NCBI GenBank assembly: GCA_963816555.1
Contig: CAWFLD010000020.1
Span: forward strand, 1 to 64,000
DNA from: Lutibaculum sp963816555
GTDB lineage: Bacteria > Pseudomonadota > Alphaproteobacteria > Rhizobiales > Tepidamorphaceae
Direction of reading: 5' to 3'
DNA length: 64,000 nucleotides
In this document: positions 53,890 through 64,000 of the stretch, piece by piece
Numbering within the stretch: the first letter of the stretch is position 1
How the letters are laid out: each line of letters starts with the position of its first letter
Notes under the pieces: generated by a model
The model's input: the letters and a program-made list of their open reading frames with translations, nothing else
Databases searched by the model: none
Told to the model about the DNA's origin: nothing
Program-made: the position numbers and the translations under genes

Positions 53890-54589
53890 TCAGCCTTCCT
53901 TGAAGCGGTAGCCGACCCCGTAGAGCGTCTCGATCATGTCGAAGGCCGGATCGACCGCCTTGAACTTCTTGCGCAGCCGCTTGATGTGGCTGTCGATCGT
54001 GCGGTCGTCGACATAGACCTGGTCGTCATAGGCGGCGTCCATCAGGGCGTTGCGGCTCTTCACCACGCCCGGCCGCTGCGCCAGCGCATGCAGGATCAGG
54101 AACTCGGTGACCGTCAGCACGACGTTCTCGCCGTTCCACGTGCAGGTGTGGCGCTCGGGGTCCATGACGAGCTGGCCGCGCTCGAGCACCCGCGAGGAAT
54201 CGGTCTTCGCCGCCGCCCGGCTCCCGCGAGGCGGAGCGGCGCAGCACCGCCTTCACGCGCTCGACCAGCAGGCGCTGCGAGAACGGCTTCCGGATGAAGT
54301 CGTCGGCGCCCATCTTCAGGCCGAACAGCTCGTCGATCTCCTCGTCCTTGGAGGTCAGGAAGATCACCGGCATCTCGGTCTTCTGGCGCAGCCGGCGCAG
54401 GAGCTCCATGCCGTCCATGCGCGGCATCTTGATGTCGAGGATCGCGAGGTCGGGCGGCGTGTCCGCCAGCCCGTCGAGCGCCGACGCACCGTCCGTGTAG
54501 GTCTGTATCCGGTATCCTTCGGACTCCAGAAGCATGGAGACCGATGTCAGGATATTGCGGTCGTCGTCGACGAGGGCGATTGTCGGCAT
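53890..54589 (-). CDS. chvI: Response regulator ChvI, frame broken by one inserted base
   Basis: OmpR/PhoB-type regulator paired with ChvG. After repair it is 232 residues. The receiver has acidic pocket DDD, phosphoacceptor D52 in LAILDIKMPRMDG and KPFSQRLL. The DNA-binding domain has VLERGQLVMDPERHTCTW, VDDRTIDSHIKRLRKK (recognition helix) and YGVGYRF at the end. Removing one C from GAGCCGGGCGGC (about 54223) restores SREREAAAKTD-like linker sequence leading into RVLERGQLVMD. Its partner chvG is intact. The gene is divergent from the hugZ-like gene. Confidence 0.92.
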
Positions 54590-54760
54590 GGATATGCTTC
54601 GTTCTTTGACATCTGCTCGGCCACCACCTAGCGGTGGGTCGAAGCAGGAATGTGGCGACGGCACATGCGGTTCGCTAGAAGGGCGTCACGGTTTGGTTTA
54701 TGACGTGTGCAGTGTCTCGGGTGCATCAGTCAAGGGAAAGTCAAGCAGAGGTTGCAGCGC

Positions 54761-55493
54761 ATGACGCCCGATAGCCCCTTCGATCCCGTCTCCGCGACCC
54801 GCCGCGTGATGCGCACGGCGAAGACCGGCGCGCTCGGCACGCTGAGCGAGAGCGGCCACCCCTTCGCCTCCTTCGTCACCGCCGCCACGACCCCGCGCGG
54901 CGAGCCGCTGATGCTCCTGTCGCGGCTGGCGCTGCACACGCAGAACATCGAGCGCGACGACGCGCGCGACGCTTCTCCTGGTCGCACCGGGCGGCGAGGG
55001 CGGCGACCCGCTGGCCGGCGCCCGCGTGACCGTGACGGGCCGCGTCGTGCCGGCCGACGACCGCGAGGCGGCGGCGCGGCGCTTCCTCGCCCGCCACCCC
55101 GAGGCGACCGGCTATGCCGGCTTCGCCGACTTCGGTTTCTACAGGCTCGAGGCGGCCAAGGCGCATCTCGTCGCCGGGTTCGGCCGCATTCACGAGATTG
55201 CGGCGTCGGACTTCCTGGTGCCGGACGACCTGGCGGATCTCTCCGAAATGGAGGCCGGCGCCGTCGAGCACATGAACGCCGACCATGCCGACGCGCTCGA
55301 GCTCTACGCGACCCACTATCTCGGCGAGCGGCCGGGCCCGTGGCGGCTGACCGGCCTCGACGCGCTCGGCCTCGACCTCGTCTGCGGCGAGCGCGCGGCG
55401 CGGCTCGACTTCCGCCGCGGTCTCGCCCAGGCGTCAGATTTGCGCCCCGTTCTCGTGGCTCTCTCGAAGGAGGCACGCGGCGAAGCAGCGTGA
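54761..55493 (+). CDS. HugZ-family heme-binding/PNPOx-like protein, frame broken by one inserted base
   Basis: A 243-residue split-barrel protein. The N-terminal half has the pyridoxamine-phosphate-oxidase fold (KTGALGTLSESGHPFASFV, then LMLLSRLALHTQN). The C-terminal half is a DUF2470-type domain with MEAGAVEHMNADHADALELY. This arrangement is the HugZ type, tied to heme use in some bacteria. Removing one G from GACGACGCGCGCGACG (about 54963) restores IERDDRATLLLVAPG. It is inserted between chvI and pckA, which often face each other directly in this group. The start at 54761 is the first ATG before the barrel. Confidence 0.82.
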
Positions 55494-55642
55494 ACCGGCG
55501 GTGGCGTGGGAGCGAACTGCATGTTGCTCTTTCTCGTTCACCTACAATAGTTTGTGATCGGCTCCCCGCGGAGCCGCCGGCGTTCCGGCGCGGCAGGCGC
55601 CCCAGAAGATCGAAGAAGCTCAGCATCGATAGGGAAAAGGCT

Positions 55643-57256
<1,614 letters not shown>

Positions 57257-57284
57257 GCTTCCGCCCGCACTCGCCCGACACGTC

Positions 57285-57318
57285 GAGGGGCCGGCAACAT
57301 GCCGGCCCCTCTTCGTTT
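57285..57318 (+). terminator. Rho-independent terminator of pckA
   Basis: A 12-bp perfect stem (GAGGGGCCGGCA and its complement), 3-base loop, then TTCGTTTT, 29 bases after the pckA stop. Confidence 0.88.
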
Positions 57319-57367
57319 TGGCGCTCGAGGCGCAGCCCTATGGTGACGGATGACGGCTGCGGAGGCG

Positions 57368-58963
57368 CTACGGGCACCGCCACAAGAAGTCGGCGCTGTT
57401 CCGGCCCTTGTGGATCGTCGAGACGGTCAGCGTGCAGCTCTTGTCGCCGAGCTTCACCTGCTCCTGCTGCCCGACGCCCATGCCCTGCCTCTTGCCGTTG
57501 ACGACGACCCCGACAAGGTCGCTGCGGGCGCCGAACGGCGTGCCGAGCACGGAGATGATAACCGAGCCCGGCTGCAGGACCTGGCTCTGTCCGCCGCTCA
57601 TCGCGAAGTCCTCGGAGACCGAGGGGGGCTCGTCGAGCTTCACCGTCATGGACGGCCGTCCTGCCTGGTTCAACGAGGTCGCGGCGTCGCACCGCACCAG
57701 GAACTGGGCCTTGTTTTCGCCGGCGAAGATCTGCATCAGCGTGAGGAGGCAGGCGCGATCTCCGGCTTGGGCGGCCACCGAGCCGCCGAGCCCGATGCCC
57801 TGGGCCTGGCCATTTACGGCAACGCCGACGAGATCGCTTCGGGCGCCGAACGGGGTGCCGATCATCGACAGGGCGAGCCTGTCCTCCATCAGGAGCACAG
57901 TCTGGCCGCCTACCATCGCAAGCGGCTGCAATTCGGGTTCCTCGGGCCGCGCAAGCGAGGGTGCCGTCGCGCGCTGTGCGGCCGGCTCCGGGCCCAGCAG
58001 GGCGGCGACGGTCGTATCGCCGGACGCGGCCGGTTCCGGATCCCGCGTGTCCGGGTCGATCTGAAAGACGAAATCGCCGCGGTCGAGCCCGTAGGCTCGC
58101 ATCTTTCCGAAGCGGGGTGACTGGCGGTTCTGGGTCAGGCTCGTCACCTTGTCTGCGAGGAAGAGGCCGAGTTCCGAGCCGGTGATGTAGCCGTCGCGGT
58201 TGGCGTCCGCCGTGGGCTCGAGCCCTCGCAGGGCGTCGACGAACAGCTTCCGGAACGTGCCGTCGTCGCTGACAGTCTGGTCGGCCTCGCCGGACGAGAT
58301 CATCTCGCGCACTGGCAGGCTCGTCGCCCGCGTGATCGCGGGATTCTCAAGTGCGCGGGACGTTTCGAAGACGCTGCCGGAAAAGCAGGAATTGAAGATG
58401 GCGAGCACGTGCTTCGAGCGCGCCTCGTGCATGAACTTGCCGAAGTCGCGCATTGAGAGGGCGGTGCGCCGGAACTGCCAGTCGGCGGTGCCGGGCAGCG
58501 GCGCGTCGGCGGGCACCAGATAAGCCTCCTCGCCGATCGTGTGGCCGTGGCCGGCATACCAGATCAGGAGTCGCGCCTCCGCGTTGTGGCCCCGCTCGTA
58601 GACGAAGTCGGCGATCGTGCGCTGAAGCTTGTCCGATCCGAGATCGGTCTTGAGGATCACCTCGAAGCCCTGGCGCTCCAGCTCCTTTGCGACCGCCTCG
58701 GCATCCGAGACGGCATGGGTCAGCCGCGGCCATCCGCCGGTGTAGCGGTCGATGCCGATGACCAAGGCGAAGGACTTCTGGTAGAGCGGCATCGTGCCGT
58801 GAAGATCGGGTGCGTCGATCGCCATGGCGCCCCTCTGACCGGCGAGTGCCGGGCCCGCCAGAGCGGCGAGCGCGACGAGGCCTATCAGTGACGCGGCGCC
58901 CACGGGAGCGCTCCCGAGGCGTTTGGTGTGTCCGGCCCGAGGGCCGATCGGTGGCGCAAGCAT
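57368..58963 (-). CDS. Caspase-family (C14) protease with EF-hand and duplicated C-terminal domain, exported
   Basis: A 531-residue protein. It has an N-terminal signal-like hydrophobic segment (about 22-41) and a caspase/metacaspase domain (about 63-270) with catalytic H139 in WYAGHGHT and C193 in IFNSCFSGS. An EF-hand loop is built into its end, DANRDGYITGSE (253-264), suggesting calcium dependence, as in some metacaspases. After an Ala/Pro linker come two tandem copies (about 345-430 and 440-531) of a domain with GTPFGARSDLVGV, VNG, QGxGxG, GD..C.LT and a final RC. I do not know that repeat's family. Role is unknown; it could be a regulated envelope protease. Single gene, convergent with pckA. 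Confidence 0.85.
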   Translation of the reverse strand: MLAPPIGPRAGHTKRLGSAPVGAASLIGLVALAALAGPALAGQRGAMAIDAPDLHGTMPLYQKSFALVIGIDRYTGGWPRLTHAVSDAEAVAKELERQGFEVILKTDLGSDKLQRTIADFVYERGHNAEARLLIWYAGHGHTIGEEAYLVPADAPLPGTADWQFRRTALSMRDFGKFMHEARSKHVLAIFNSCFSGSVFETSRALENPAITRATSLPVREMISSGEADQTVSDDGTFRKLFVDALRGLEPTADANRDGYITGSELGLFLADKVTSLTQNRQSPRFGKMRAYGLDRGDFVFQIDPDTRDPEPAASGDTTVAALLGPEPAAQRATAPSLARPEEPELQPLAMVGGQTVLLMEDRLALSMIGTPFGARSDLVGVAVNGQAQGIGLGGSVAAQAGDRACLLTLMQIFAGENKAQFLVRCDAATSLNQAGRPSMTVKLDEPPSVSEDFAMSGGQSQVLQPGSVIISVLGTPFGARSDLVGVVVNGKRQGMGVGQQEQVKLGDKSCTLTVSTIHKGRNSADFLWRCP

Positions 58964-59056
58964 GGCGACATCCCGCAGCGGGAGAAGCCAAGCATGGGCA
59001 ATCGGTCCGAGATTTACAACTTGCCCGTTTTGCCTATTCGTCGTTGCGATCCAGCA

Positions 59057-60211
59057 TCAGGCCGCGAGGTCGGCGACGACGGCGTTGAGCACGGCGAAGC
59101 CCGAGGGCGTGGCGCGCAGCTTGTCCGGCGTCGGCTGCTCGATCAGGCCGTAGCCGACGAGGTCGGCGATGCGGCCGGGCTTCAGCGGGTGGCCGACGAG
59201 GCGCTCGTAGCGCTGAAGGTCGAAGCCCTCGCGCAGGCGGAGGCCCATGACGAGGAGCTCGTCGGCGACCTCCTCGGGATAGAGCGCCTCGCGCTCGACG
59301 AGGCCGTGGCCGTGCTCGCGGACGGAGGCGAGCCAGCGCTCGGGCGTCTTCTCGGTCGCGGTGGCGAGGCGCTGCCCGTCGACCGTCAGCCGCCCGTGCG
59401 CGCCGGGGCCGACGCCGGCATAGTCGCCGCAGCGCCAGTAGACGAGATTGTGCCGGCACTCGGCGCCGGGCCGGGCGTGGTTCGAGATCTCGTAGGCCGG
59501 CAGGCCGTGCCGGTCCGTCACCTCGAGCGTCGTGTCGTAGAGCGCGCGGCCGAGATCCTCGTCGGGCAGCTTGATCCGCCCGCGCTGGTGGAGGGCGGCG
59601 AACGGCGTCTCCGGCTCGATCGTCAGCTGGTAGAGCGACAGGTGGTCGACGGCGAGGGCGATGGCGCCCTCGAGCTCCGTCCGCCAGTCCTCGACGCTCT
59701 GGCCCGGCCGGGCATAGATCATGTCGAACGACATGCGCTCGAAGTTCGAGCGCGCCACCTCGATCGCCTTGCGCGCCTCGGCGGCGTCGTGCAGCCGGCC
59801 GAGGAACTGCAGCTGCCGGTCGTCGAGCGACTGCACGCCGAGCGAGACGCGGTTGACGCCGGCGGTCCTGTAGCCGGCGAAGCGCTCCGCCTCGACGCTC
59901 GACGGGTTCGCCTCGAGCGAGATCTCGACGTCGGGCGCGACCGTCCAGGCCCCGGCAATCGCGTCGAGCACGCGGCCGACCGTCGCCGGGCTCATCAGCG
60001 ACGGCGTGCCGCCGCCGAAGAAGATCGAGCCGACGGTGCGGCCGGGCGACAGCGCCGCCATGTGGGCGATCTCGCGGGTCAGCGCCTCGGCATAGGCAGC
60101 CTCGTCCACCTCGCGGCGGACGTGCGAGTTGAAGTCGCAATAGGGGCACTTGGCCGCGCAGAAGGGCCAGTGCACGTAGACGCCGAAGCCGGCGTCGCGG
60201 TCATCGTTCAA
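59057..60211 (-). CDS. hemW: Radical SAM heme chaperone HemW
   Basis: Heme-trafficking radical SAM protein, long mis-called oxygen-independent coproporphyrinogen oxidase (HemN-like). The 384-residue protein has the cluster motif CAAKCPYC (CxxxCxxC), the GGTPS motif in FFGGGTPSLM, SLEANPSS and, further on, NRVSLGVQS. The start is TTG at 60211, overlapping the rdgB stop by 11 bases. No ATG or GTG lies between there and the conserved YVHWPFC. Upstream sequence in frame has no family similarity. Translation is likely coupled to rdgB. Confidence 0.9.
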   Translation of the reverse strand: MNDDRDAGFGVYVHWPFCAAKCPYCDFNSHVRREVDEAAYAEALTREIAHMAALSPGRTVGSIFFGGGTPSLMSPATVGRVLDAIAGAWTVAPDVEISLEANPSSVEAERFAGYRTAGVNRVSLGVQSLDDRQLQFLGRLHDAAEARKAIEVARSNFERMSFDMIYARPGQSVEDWRTELEGAIALAVDHLSLYQLTIEPETPFAALHQRGRIKLPDEDLGRALYDTTLEVTDRHGLPAYEISNHARPGAECRHNLVYWRCGDYAGVGPGAHGRLTVDGQRLATATEKTPERWLASVREHGHGLVEREALYPEEVADELLVMGLRLREGFDLQRYERLVGHPLKPGRIADLVGYGLIEQPTPDKLRATPSGFAVLNAVVADLAA

Positions 60212-60845
60212 AGCAGCCCTCGACGAGCTCTGCGAAGGCGCGCGCACGGTGCGACAGCGCCTCGGATTTCGGTTTGTCGGGCGTCCAGCCGTGCTTCTCG
60301 CCCGCGTCCATCTCGCCGAAGGTGCGCTCGTAACCTTCGGGCAGGAAGACGGGGTCGTAGCCGAAGCCCCTGTCGCCGCGCGGCGGCCAGACGATGGTGC
60401 CCTCGACCTCGCCGCGCACCGTCTCGACGTGGCCGTCCGGCCAGGCGAGCGCAAGGGCCGCGACGAAGCGCCCCGTGCGGCGTTCGGGCGTCGTCGCGCC
60501 CTTGGCCTGCAGCTTCTCCTCGACGTTGCGCATCGCCATGGCGAAGTCGCGGTCGGGGCCGGCCCAGCGGGCGGTGTGGATGCCGGGCGCGCCGTCGAGC
60601 GCGTCGACCTCGAGGCCGGAATCGTCGGCGAGCGCCGGCAGGCCGGATCTCTCCGCGGCCGCCCGCGCCTTCAGCTCGGCGTTCTCCTCGAAGGTCGTGC
60701 CGGTCTCCTCGGGCTCGGGCAGGTCGAGCGCGCCGGCCGACACGGTGTCGACGCCGAACGGCGCCAGGAGCTCGCCGATCTCGCGGACCTTGCCCTCGTT
60801 GTGGCTGGCGATGACGAGCCTCGGCTCGGTCAGCTTGCGACGCAT
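60201..60845 (-). CDS. rdgB: XTP/dITP diphosphatase (RdgB/HAM1)
   Basis: House-cleaning enzyme hydrolysing dITP, XTP and ITP so they are not built into nucleic acids. The 214-residue protein has SHNEGKVREI at the start, TTFEENAELKARAAA, then ADDSGLEVDAL with the catalytic acidic pair, GYDPVFLPEGY and the C-terminal KSEALSHRARA. It lies 7 bases after rph and overlaps hemW, the common rph-rdgB-hemW order. Confidence 0.95.
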   Translation of the reverse strand: MRRKLTEPRLVIASHNEGKVREIGELLAPFGVDTVSAGALDLPEPEETGTTFEENAELKARAAAERSGLPALADDSGLEVDALDGAPGIHTARWAGPDRDFAMAMRNVEEKLQAKGATTPERRTGRFVAALALAWPDGHVETVRGEVEGTIVWPPRGDRGFGYDPVFLPEGYERTFGEMDAGEKHGWTPDKPKSEALSHRARAFAELVEGCFER

Positions 60846-60852
60846 GCGAGCC

Positions 60853-61566
60853 TCACCCGATCGCCATCTTCTGCAGGTCGACGAGGCGGCCGATGCCGTG
60901 GCGCGCGAGCTTGAGGAGCGACAGAAGCTCGTCTTCCGAGAAGGTCGCGCCCTCGGCGGTCGCCTGCACCTCGCAGAGATTGCCGGCGCCGGTCATCACG
61001 AAGTTCGCGTCGGTGCCGGCCTGGCTGTCCTCGGCGTAGTCGAGGTCGAGCACCGGCGTGCCGTCGTGGATGCCGCAGGAGACGGCGGCGACGTGGTCCC
61101 TGATCACCGGGCGCGACACCATGGAGCGGCGTTCCATCCAGGCGAGGCAGTCGTGCAGCGCCACCCAGGCGCCGGTGATCGAGGCGGTGCGCGTGCCGCC
61201 GTCGGCGTGCAGCACGTCGCAGTCGATCGTGATCTGCCGCTCGCCCAGCGCCTCGAGGTCGACCACGGCGCGCAAGGATCGGCCGATCAGCCGCTGGATC
61301 TCCAGCGTGCGGCCGCCCTGCTTGCCGGTCGCGGCCTCGCGGCGCATGCGCTCGTTGGTCGCCCGCGGCAGCATGCCGTATTCCGCCGTCACCCAGCCGC
61401 GGCCGCCGCCGCGCAGCCAGCCCGGCACCCGCTCCTCGAGGCTGGCCATGCACAGGACTTCGGTGTCGCCGAAGCTCACGAGGCACGAGCCCTCGGCGTG
61501 GCGGGAGACCCCGCGCTCGAGGCGCACGGGCCGCAGTTCGTCCGGGGCGCGCTTGGAAGGTCGCAT
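60853..61566 (-). CDS. rph: Ribonuclease PH
   Basis: Phosphate-dependent 3' exonuclease that trims tRNA precursors. The 237-residue protein opens MRPSKRAPDELRPV and has RLIGRSLRAVVDL and ITIDCDVLHADGGTRTASITGAWVAL (catalytic region). The C-terminal DANFVMTGAGNLCEVQATAEG is the family signature. Normal length. It is divergent from hrcA by about 130 bases, the standard rph/hrcA arrangement in Hyphomicrobiales; no CIRCE element is visible between them. Confidence 0.96.
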   Translation of the reverse strand: MRPSKRAPDELRPVRLERGVSRHAEGSCLVSFGDTEVLCMASLEERVPGWLRGGGRGWVTAEYGMLPRATNERMRREAATGKQGGRTLEIQRLIGRSLRAVVDLEALGERQITIDCDVLHADGGTRTASITGAWVALHDCLAWMERRSMVSRPVIRDHVAAVSCGIHDGTPVLDLDYAEDSQAGTDANFVMTGAGNLCEVQATAEGATFSEDELLSLLKLARHGIGRLVDLQKMAIG

Positions 61567-61697
61567 GGCTGAAATATCCTGCCGTTTTCTGTGGTTGGCT
61601 GTCGCGGCCGCGCGAACCTAACCGCTCCGTATCCGGCGCGCCAGTGGTGCGGGCTGCGCTTGACGGGGGCCGGGGACAACCGCACATATGAAGGCCA

Positions 61698-62801
61698 ATG
61701 AGCGAGATGAACAGGGTGAACCGCGACACGCTTAACCCCGACCGGCCGATGCGGGCGCTCGCCGAGCTCAACCAGAGATCGCGCGAGATCTTTCGCCGAA
61801 TCGTCGAGAGCTATCTGGAGACGGGCGAGCCGGTCGGCTCGCGCAACCTCTCCCGCAGCCTGGCGAGCAACCTGTCGCCGGCCTCCGTCCGCAACGTGAT
61901 GAGCGACCTCGAGTCCCTCGGCCTCATCTATTCCCCGCACACCAGCGCCGGGCGGCTGCCGACCGAGATCGGCCTCAGGTTCTTCGTCGACGCGCTGCTC
62001 GAGTTCGGCGACCTGACCGAGGCCGACCGCTCGAGCATCGAGGGCCGCATCCGCTCCGGCCATCCCGACCGCTCGCTCGAATCGGTGCTGACCGAGGCGA
62101 GCGAGCTCCTGTCGGGCCTGTCGCGCGGCGCCGGCCTCGTGCTCGCCGGCAAGAACGACCTGCGCCTCAAGCACATCGAGTTCGTGCGGCTGGAGCCGCG
62201 GCGGCTCCTCGTCATCCTCGTCAGCGTCGACGGGACGGTGGAGAACCGCGTGCTGACGCTCGACGAGGACATCCCGTCCTCGACGCTCGTCGAGGCGACG
62301 AACTACCTCAACGCGCGCATGCAGGGGCGGCCCCTCGAGGAGGTGCGCGGCGAGATCAAGCGGTCCGCCGACATCGTCGAGGCCGAGCTCGACGCGCTCG
62401 GCCGGCGCCTCGTCGAGGGCGGCCTCGCCACCTGGGCCGGCGTCGCCGGCGAGCGGCCGCCGACGCTGATCGTGCGCGGCAGCGCCAACCTGCTCGAGGA
62501 CCTGAGGGCGCTCGAGGACCTCGAGCGGATCCGCGTGCTGATCGACGACCTCGAGAAGAAGAAGGACATCGTCGAGCTCCTGACGCTCGCCGACGAGGCG
62601 GAGGGCGTGCGCATCTTCATCGGCTCGGAGACGCAGCTCTTCTCGCTGTCGGGCTCCTCCGTGGTCGTCGCGCCCTACCGGGATTCCGAGCAGAAGATCG
62701 TCGGCGTGCTCGGCGTCATCGGCCCCACCCGGCTGAACTACGCCCGCGTCGTGCCGATGGTCGACTACACCGCGCAGGTGATGGGCCGGCTGCTCGACTG
62801 A
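61698..62801 (+). CDS. hrcA: Heat-inducible transcription repressor HrcA
   Basis: Repressor of groESL-type chaperone genes through CIRCE elements. The 367-residue protein has an N-terminal winged helix (FRRIVESYLETGEPVGSRNL, then SPASVRNVMSDLESLGLIY and SAGRLPTEIGLRFFVD), a central GAF-like region and a C-terminal block with FIGSET, VVAPYRD and GVLGVIGPTRLNYARVV. All are normal for the family. No CIRCE (TTAGCACTC-N9-GAGTGCTAA) is present upstream, so it is not evidently autoregulated. grpE follows about 150 bases later. Confidence 0.96.
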   Translation: MSEMNRVNRDTLNPDRPMRALAELNQRSREIFRRIVESYLETGEPVGSRNLSRSLASNLSPASVRNVMSDLESLGLIYSPHTSAGRLPTEIGLRFFVDALLEFGDLTEADRSSIEGRIRSGHPDRSLESVLTEASELLSGLSRGAGLVLAGKNDLRLKHIEFVRLEPRRLLVILVSVDGTVENRVLTLDEDIPSSTLVEATNYLNARMQGRPLEEVRGEIKRSADIVEAELDALGRRLVEGGLATWAGVAGERPPTLIVRGSANLLEDLRALEDLERIRVLIDDLEKKKDIVELLTLADEAEGVRIFIGSETQLFSLSGSSVVVAPYRDSEQKIVGVLGVIGPTRLNYARVVPMVDYTAQVMGRLLD

Positions 62802-62949
62802 GCCGGCCGGGCCCGCCCGCGATGCCTCGCGGGCCGTCGGACGCGTGCGGCCTGCCACGGCGCACGCGGCGGTTGATTTTCGCGGCCGCCGTCCTGATAT
62901 GCGTGGCTCAAGTTTCAGGCTTTTCCTTTTCGACATGACGAGACCGCTG

Positions 62950-63594
62950 ATGACTGATCAGAAAGACCCCGCGAACGAGAACGAGGCCCAGTCGCCGGAG
63001 GCCATGGAGAGCGCCGTCGAGCCCGACACCGGCCCCTCGGTCGCCGAGGAAGAGGCCGTCGAGCCGTCGCAGGAGGATGTCCTGCGCGCCGAGAACGCCG
63101 ACCTCCGGGACCGGCTCATCCGCCTCGCCGCCGAGATGGACAACCTTCGCAAGCGCACGGAGCGCGAGGTGCGCGACGCCAGGACCTACGCGGTGACGGG
63201 CTTCGCGCGCGACGTGCTGGGCGTCGCCGACAACATGCGGCGGGCCATCGAGGCGGTGCCCGAGGAGGACCGCCAGGCCGTGTCGACCCTGCTCGAGGGC
63301 GTCGAGATGACCGAGCGCGAGCTCCTGAAGACGCTCGAGCGCCACGGCGTGAAGAAGCTCGAGCCGCAGGGCGAGAAGTTCGACCCCAACCTTCACCAGG
63401 CGATGTTCGAGGTGCCCGATCCGAGCGTGCCGAACGGCACCGTCGTGCAGGTCGTGCAGTCCGGCTACACGATCGCCGACCGGGTGCTGCGCCCGGCGAT
63501 GGTGGGCGTCTCGAAGGGCGGCCCGAAGCCGGGGCAGAAGGCCGGCGAGGCGGCCGAACGCGAGTCCAACCCCTCGATCGACAGGCGCGCCTGA
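62950..63594 (+). CDS. grpE: Nucleotide exchange factor GrpE
   Basis: Exchange factor releasing ADP from DnaK. The 214-residue protein has an acidic disordered head (about 1-45) and a long coiled-coil helix (AENADLRDRLIRLAAEMDNL, RKRTEREV). The C-terminal beta domain has VKKLEPQGEKFDPNLHQAMF, NGTVVQVVQSGYTIADRVLR and PAMVGV. The ATG at 62950 is chosen for its fit with GrpE starts; ATG 62935 in frame is equally possible. Conserved position after hrcA. Confidence 0.94.
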   Translation: MTDQKDPANENEAQSPEAMESAVEPDTGPSVAEEEAVEPSQEDVLRAENADLRDRLIRLAAEMDNLRKRTEREVRDARTYAVTGFARDVLGVADNMRRAIEAVPEEDRQAVSTLLEGVEMTERELLKTLERHGVKKLEPQGEKFDPNLHQAMFEVPDPSVPNGTVVQVVQSGYTIADRVLRPAMVGVSKGGPKPGQKAGEAAERESNPSIDRRA

Positions 63595-63699
63595 CGGTCT
63601 CGCTACCGCACTGCGGAACCGCCGGCCATGTCGGTCGTTCTCCCCTCAACAGGTATGCGGCACGCCATGCGCGGCGCCGCATCATGTCAGGAGACGACG

Positions 63700-63847
63700 A
63701 TGACCTTCCTACCCGTTCTGGTGCTCAACCTTCTTCTGGCGTCTGCTCGCCGCGCATTTCGCGTTCCGGTTCTACGATTCCGACGCACGGCAGCGGCGGC
63801 TGATGCCGGCCCGCGTGAGGGGCGCCGCCCGTCGTCACGACAGGTGA
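63700..63847 (+). CDS. Small membrane protein, frame broken by one inserted base
   Basis: A 48-residue product too short for normal calling. CAGGAGACGACG before the ATG at 63700 is an excellent ribosome site. As printed, the frame leaves the hydrophobic stretch early. Dropping one C at AACCTTCTTC (about 63731) gives VLVLNFFWRLLAAHFAFRFY followed by a basic tail, a plausible single-helix membrane protein ending at TGA 63845-63847, 7 bases before the next ATG. Family unknown. Confidence 0.5.
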
Positions 63848-63854
63848 GGCAACC

Positions 63855-64000
63855 ATGAGCAGTCAGCACGACGCGCACGACGAGGCGCCGATCGAGCGCT
63901 CCGCCGCGGAAGCCCGCGGCGGCTCGGTGAGCGGCCGGGTCAACACCGTCCACATCGTCTCGGGCGTCGCCGCGGTGGTGGCGGTGCTGGCGATCTGGAT
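63855..64000 (+). CDS. Membrane protein, 5' part only (cut by window end)
   Basis: Begins at ATG 63855 and runs off the window after 48 codons. The first 30 residues are hydrophilic and acidic/basic mixed (DAHDEAPIERSAAEARGG). A hydrophobic helix starts near residue 35 (VHIVSGVAAVVAVLAIW). GAGG lies 7 bases before the ATG. It seems coupled with the small membrane protein just upstream. Family cannot be told from this fragment. Confidence 0.55.
   Translation, partial: MSSQHDAHDEAPIERSAAEARGGSVSGRVNTVHIVSGVAAVVAVLAIW

Noticed and set aside
61567..61697. CIRCE element before hrcA
   Set aside because: No TTAGCACTC-N9-GAGTGCTAA or near match is present in the rph-hrcA spacer.

Overview
This is a GC-rich chromosomal segment (roughly 70% GC by eye) from an alphaproteobacterium, most likely of the order Hyphomicrobiales (Rhizobiales). 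The evidence is conserved gene order and lineage-specific families: ftsK-lolA-xth; ftsEX beside an MJ0042 zinc-ribbon gene and hpt; lysA with LptM and the TIGR02302 protein; a LexA-boxed imuA-imuB-dnaE2 cassette; addAB with trxA; a TsaE/phosphotransferase fusion; a DivL-type pseudokinase next to ahcY; ChvG/ChvI with a kinase-only HprK, a Man-type EIIA and HPr; and rph/hrcA/grpE. I cannot place it to genus.

Layout. 1-5.4 kb: ftsK, a secreted DM9-repeat protein, lolA, xth (+). 5.5-9.1 kb: ftsE-ftsX-ydcF-plsC-small protein (-). 9.4-13.6 kb: zinc-ribbon protein, hpt, single-domain response regulator, then a c-type cytochrome locus resembling TsdB/TsdA (+). 13.7-21.0 kb: TIGR02302 protein, lysA, lptM, zincin, DUF4893, GFA enzyme, a membrane-anchored YEATS-like protein and small unknowns (-). 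21.4-27.4 kb: SOS mutagenesis cassette (+). 27.4-36.1 kb: accessory-looking stretch with a LuxR regulator, alpha/beta hydrolase, an AT-rich spacer, small secreted and lipoproteins, an EF-hand protein, VOC/MarR pair, NlpC/P60-like lipoprotein and aldo-keto reductase. 36.3-48.7 kb: trxA, addA, addB, a murU-like gene, tsaE-amgK, divL (-). 48.8-54.6 kb: ahcY, SnoaL-like, HPr, EIIA, hprK, chvG, chvI (-). 54.8-57.3 kb: hugZ-like and pckA (+). 57.4-61.6 kb: caspase-like protein, hemW, rdgB, rph (-). 61.7-64 kb: hrcA, grpE and two small membrane proteins, the last cut by the window end (+).

How genes connect. Four perfect TTAA-N7-TTAA CtrA-type boxes lie upstream of ftsK, between ftsE and the zinc-ribbon gene, upstream of the cytochrome locus and upstream of a small lipoprotein. 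DivL and a CpdR-like regulator, both parts of the CtrA control circuit in this class, are encoded in the same window. The LexA-boxed imuA-imuB-dnaE2 genes form the damage-induced mutagenic polymerase. ChvG-ChvI, HprK, EIIA, HPr and nearby pckA form the envelope-stress/PTS/gluconeogenesis neighbourhood. The AmgK domain and MurU-like protein could recycle MurNAc to UDP-MurNAc.

Data quality. Eleven reading-frame breaks were found, several in housekeeping genes such as ahcY. Every one is repaired by removing a single base. A uniform +1 insertion pattern points to residual sequencing insertions, not gene decay, so the affected genes are annotated as full-length CDS spans with the break located. 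No tRNA, rRNA, CRISPR array or insertion sequence was recognised.
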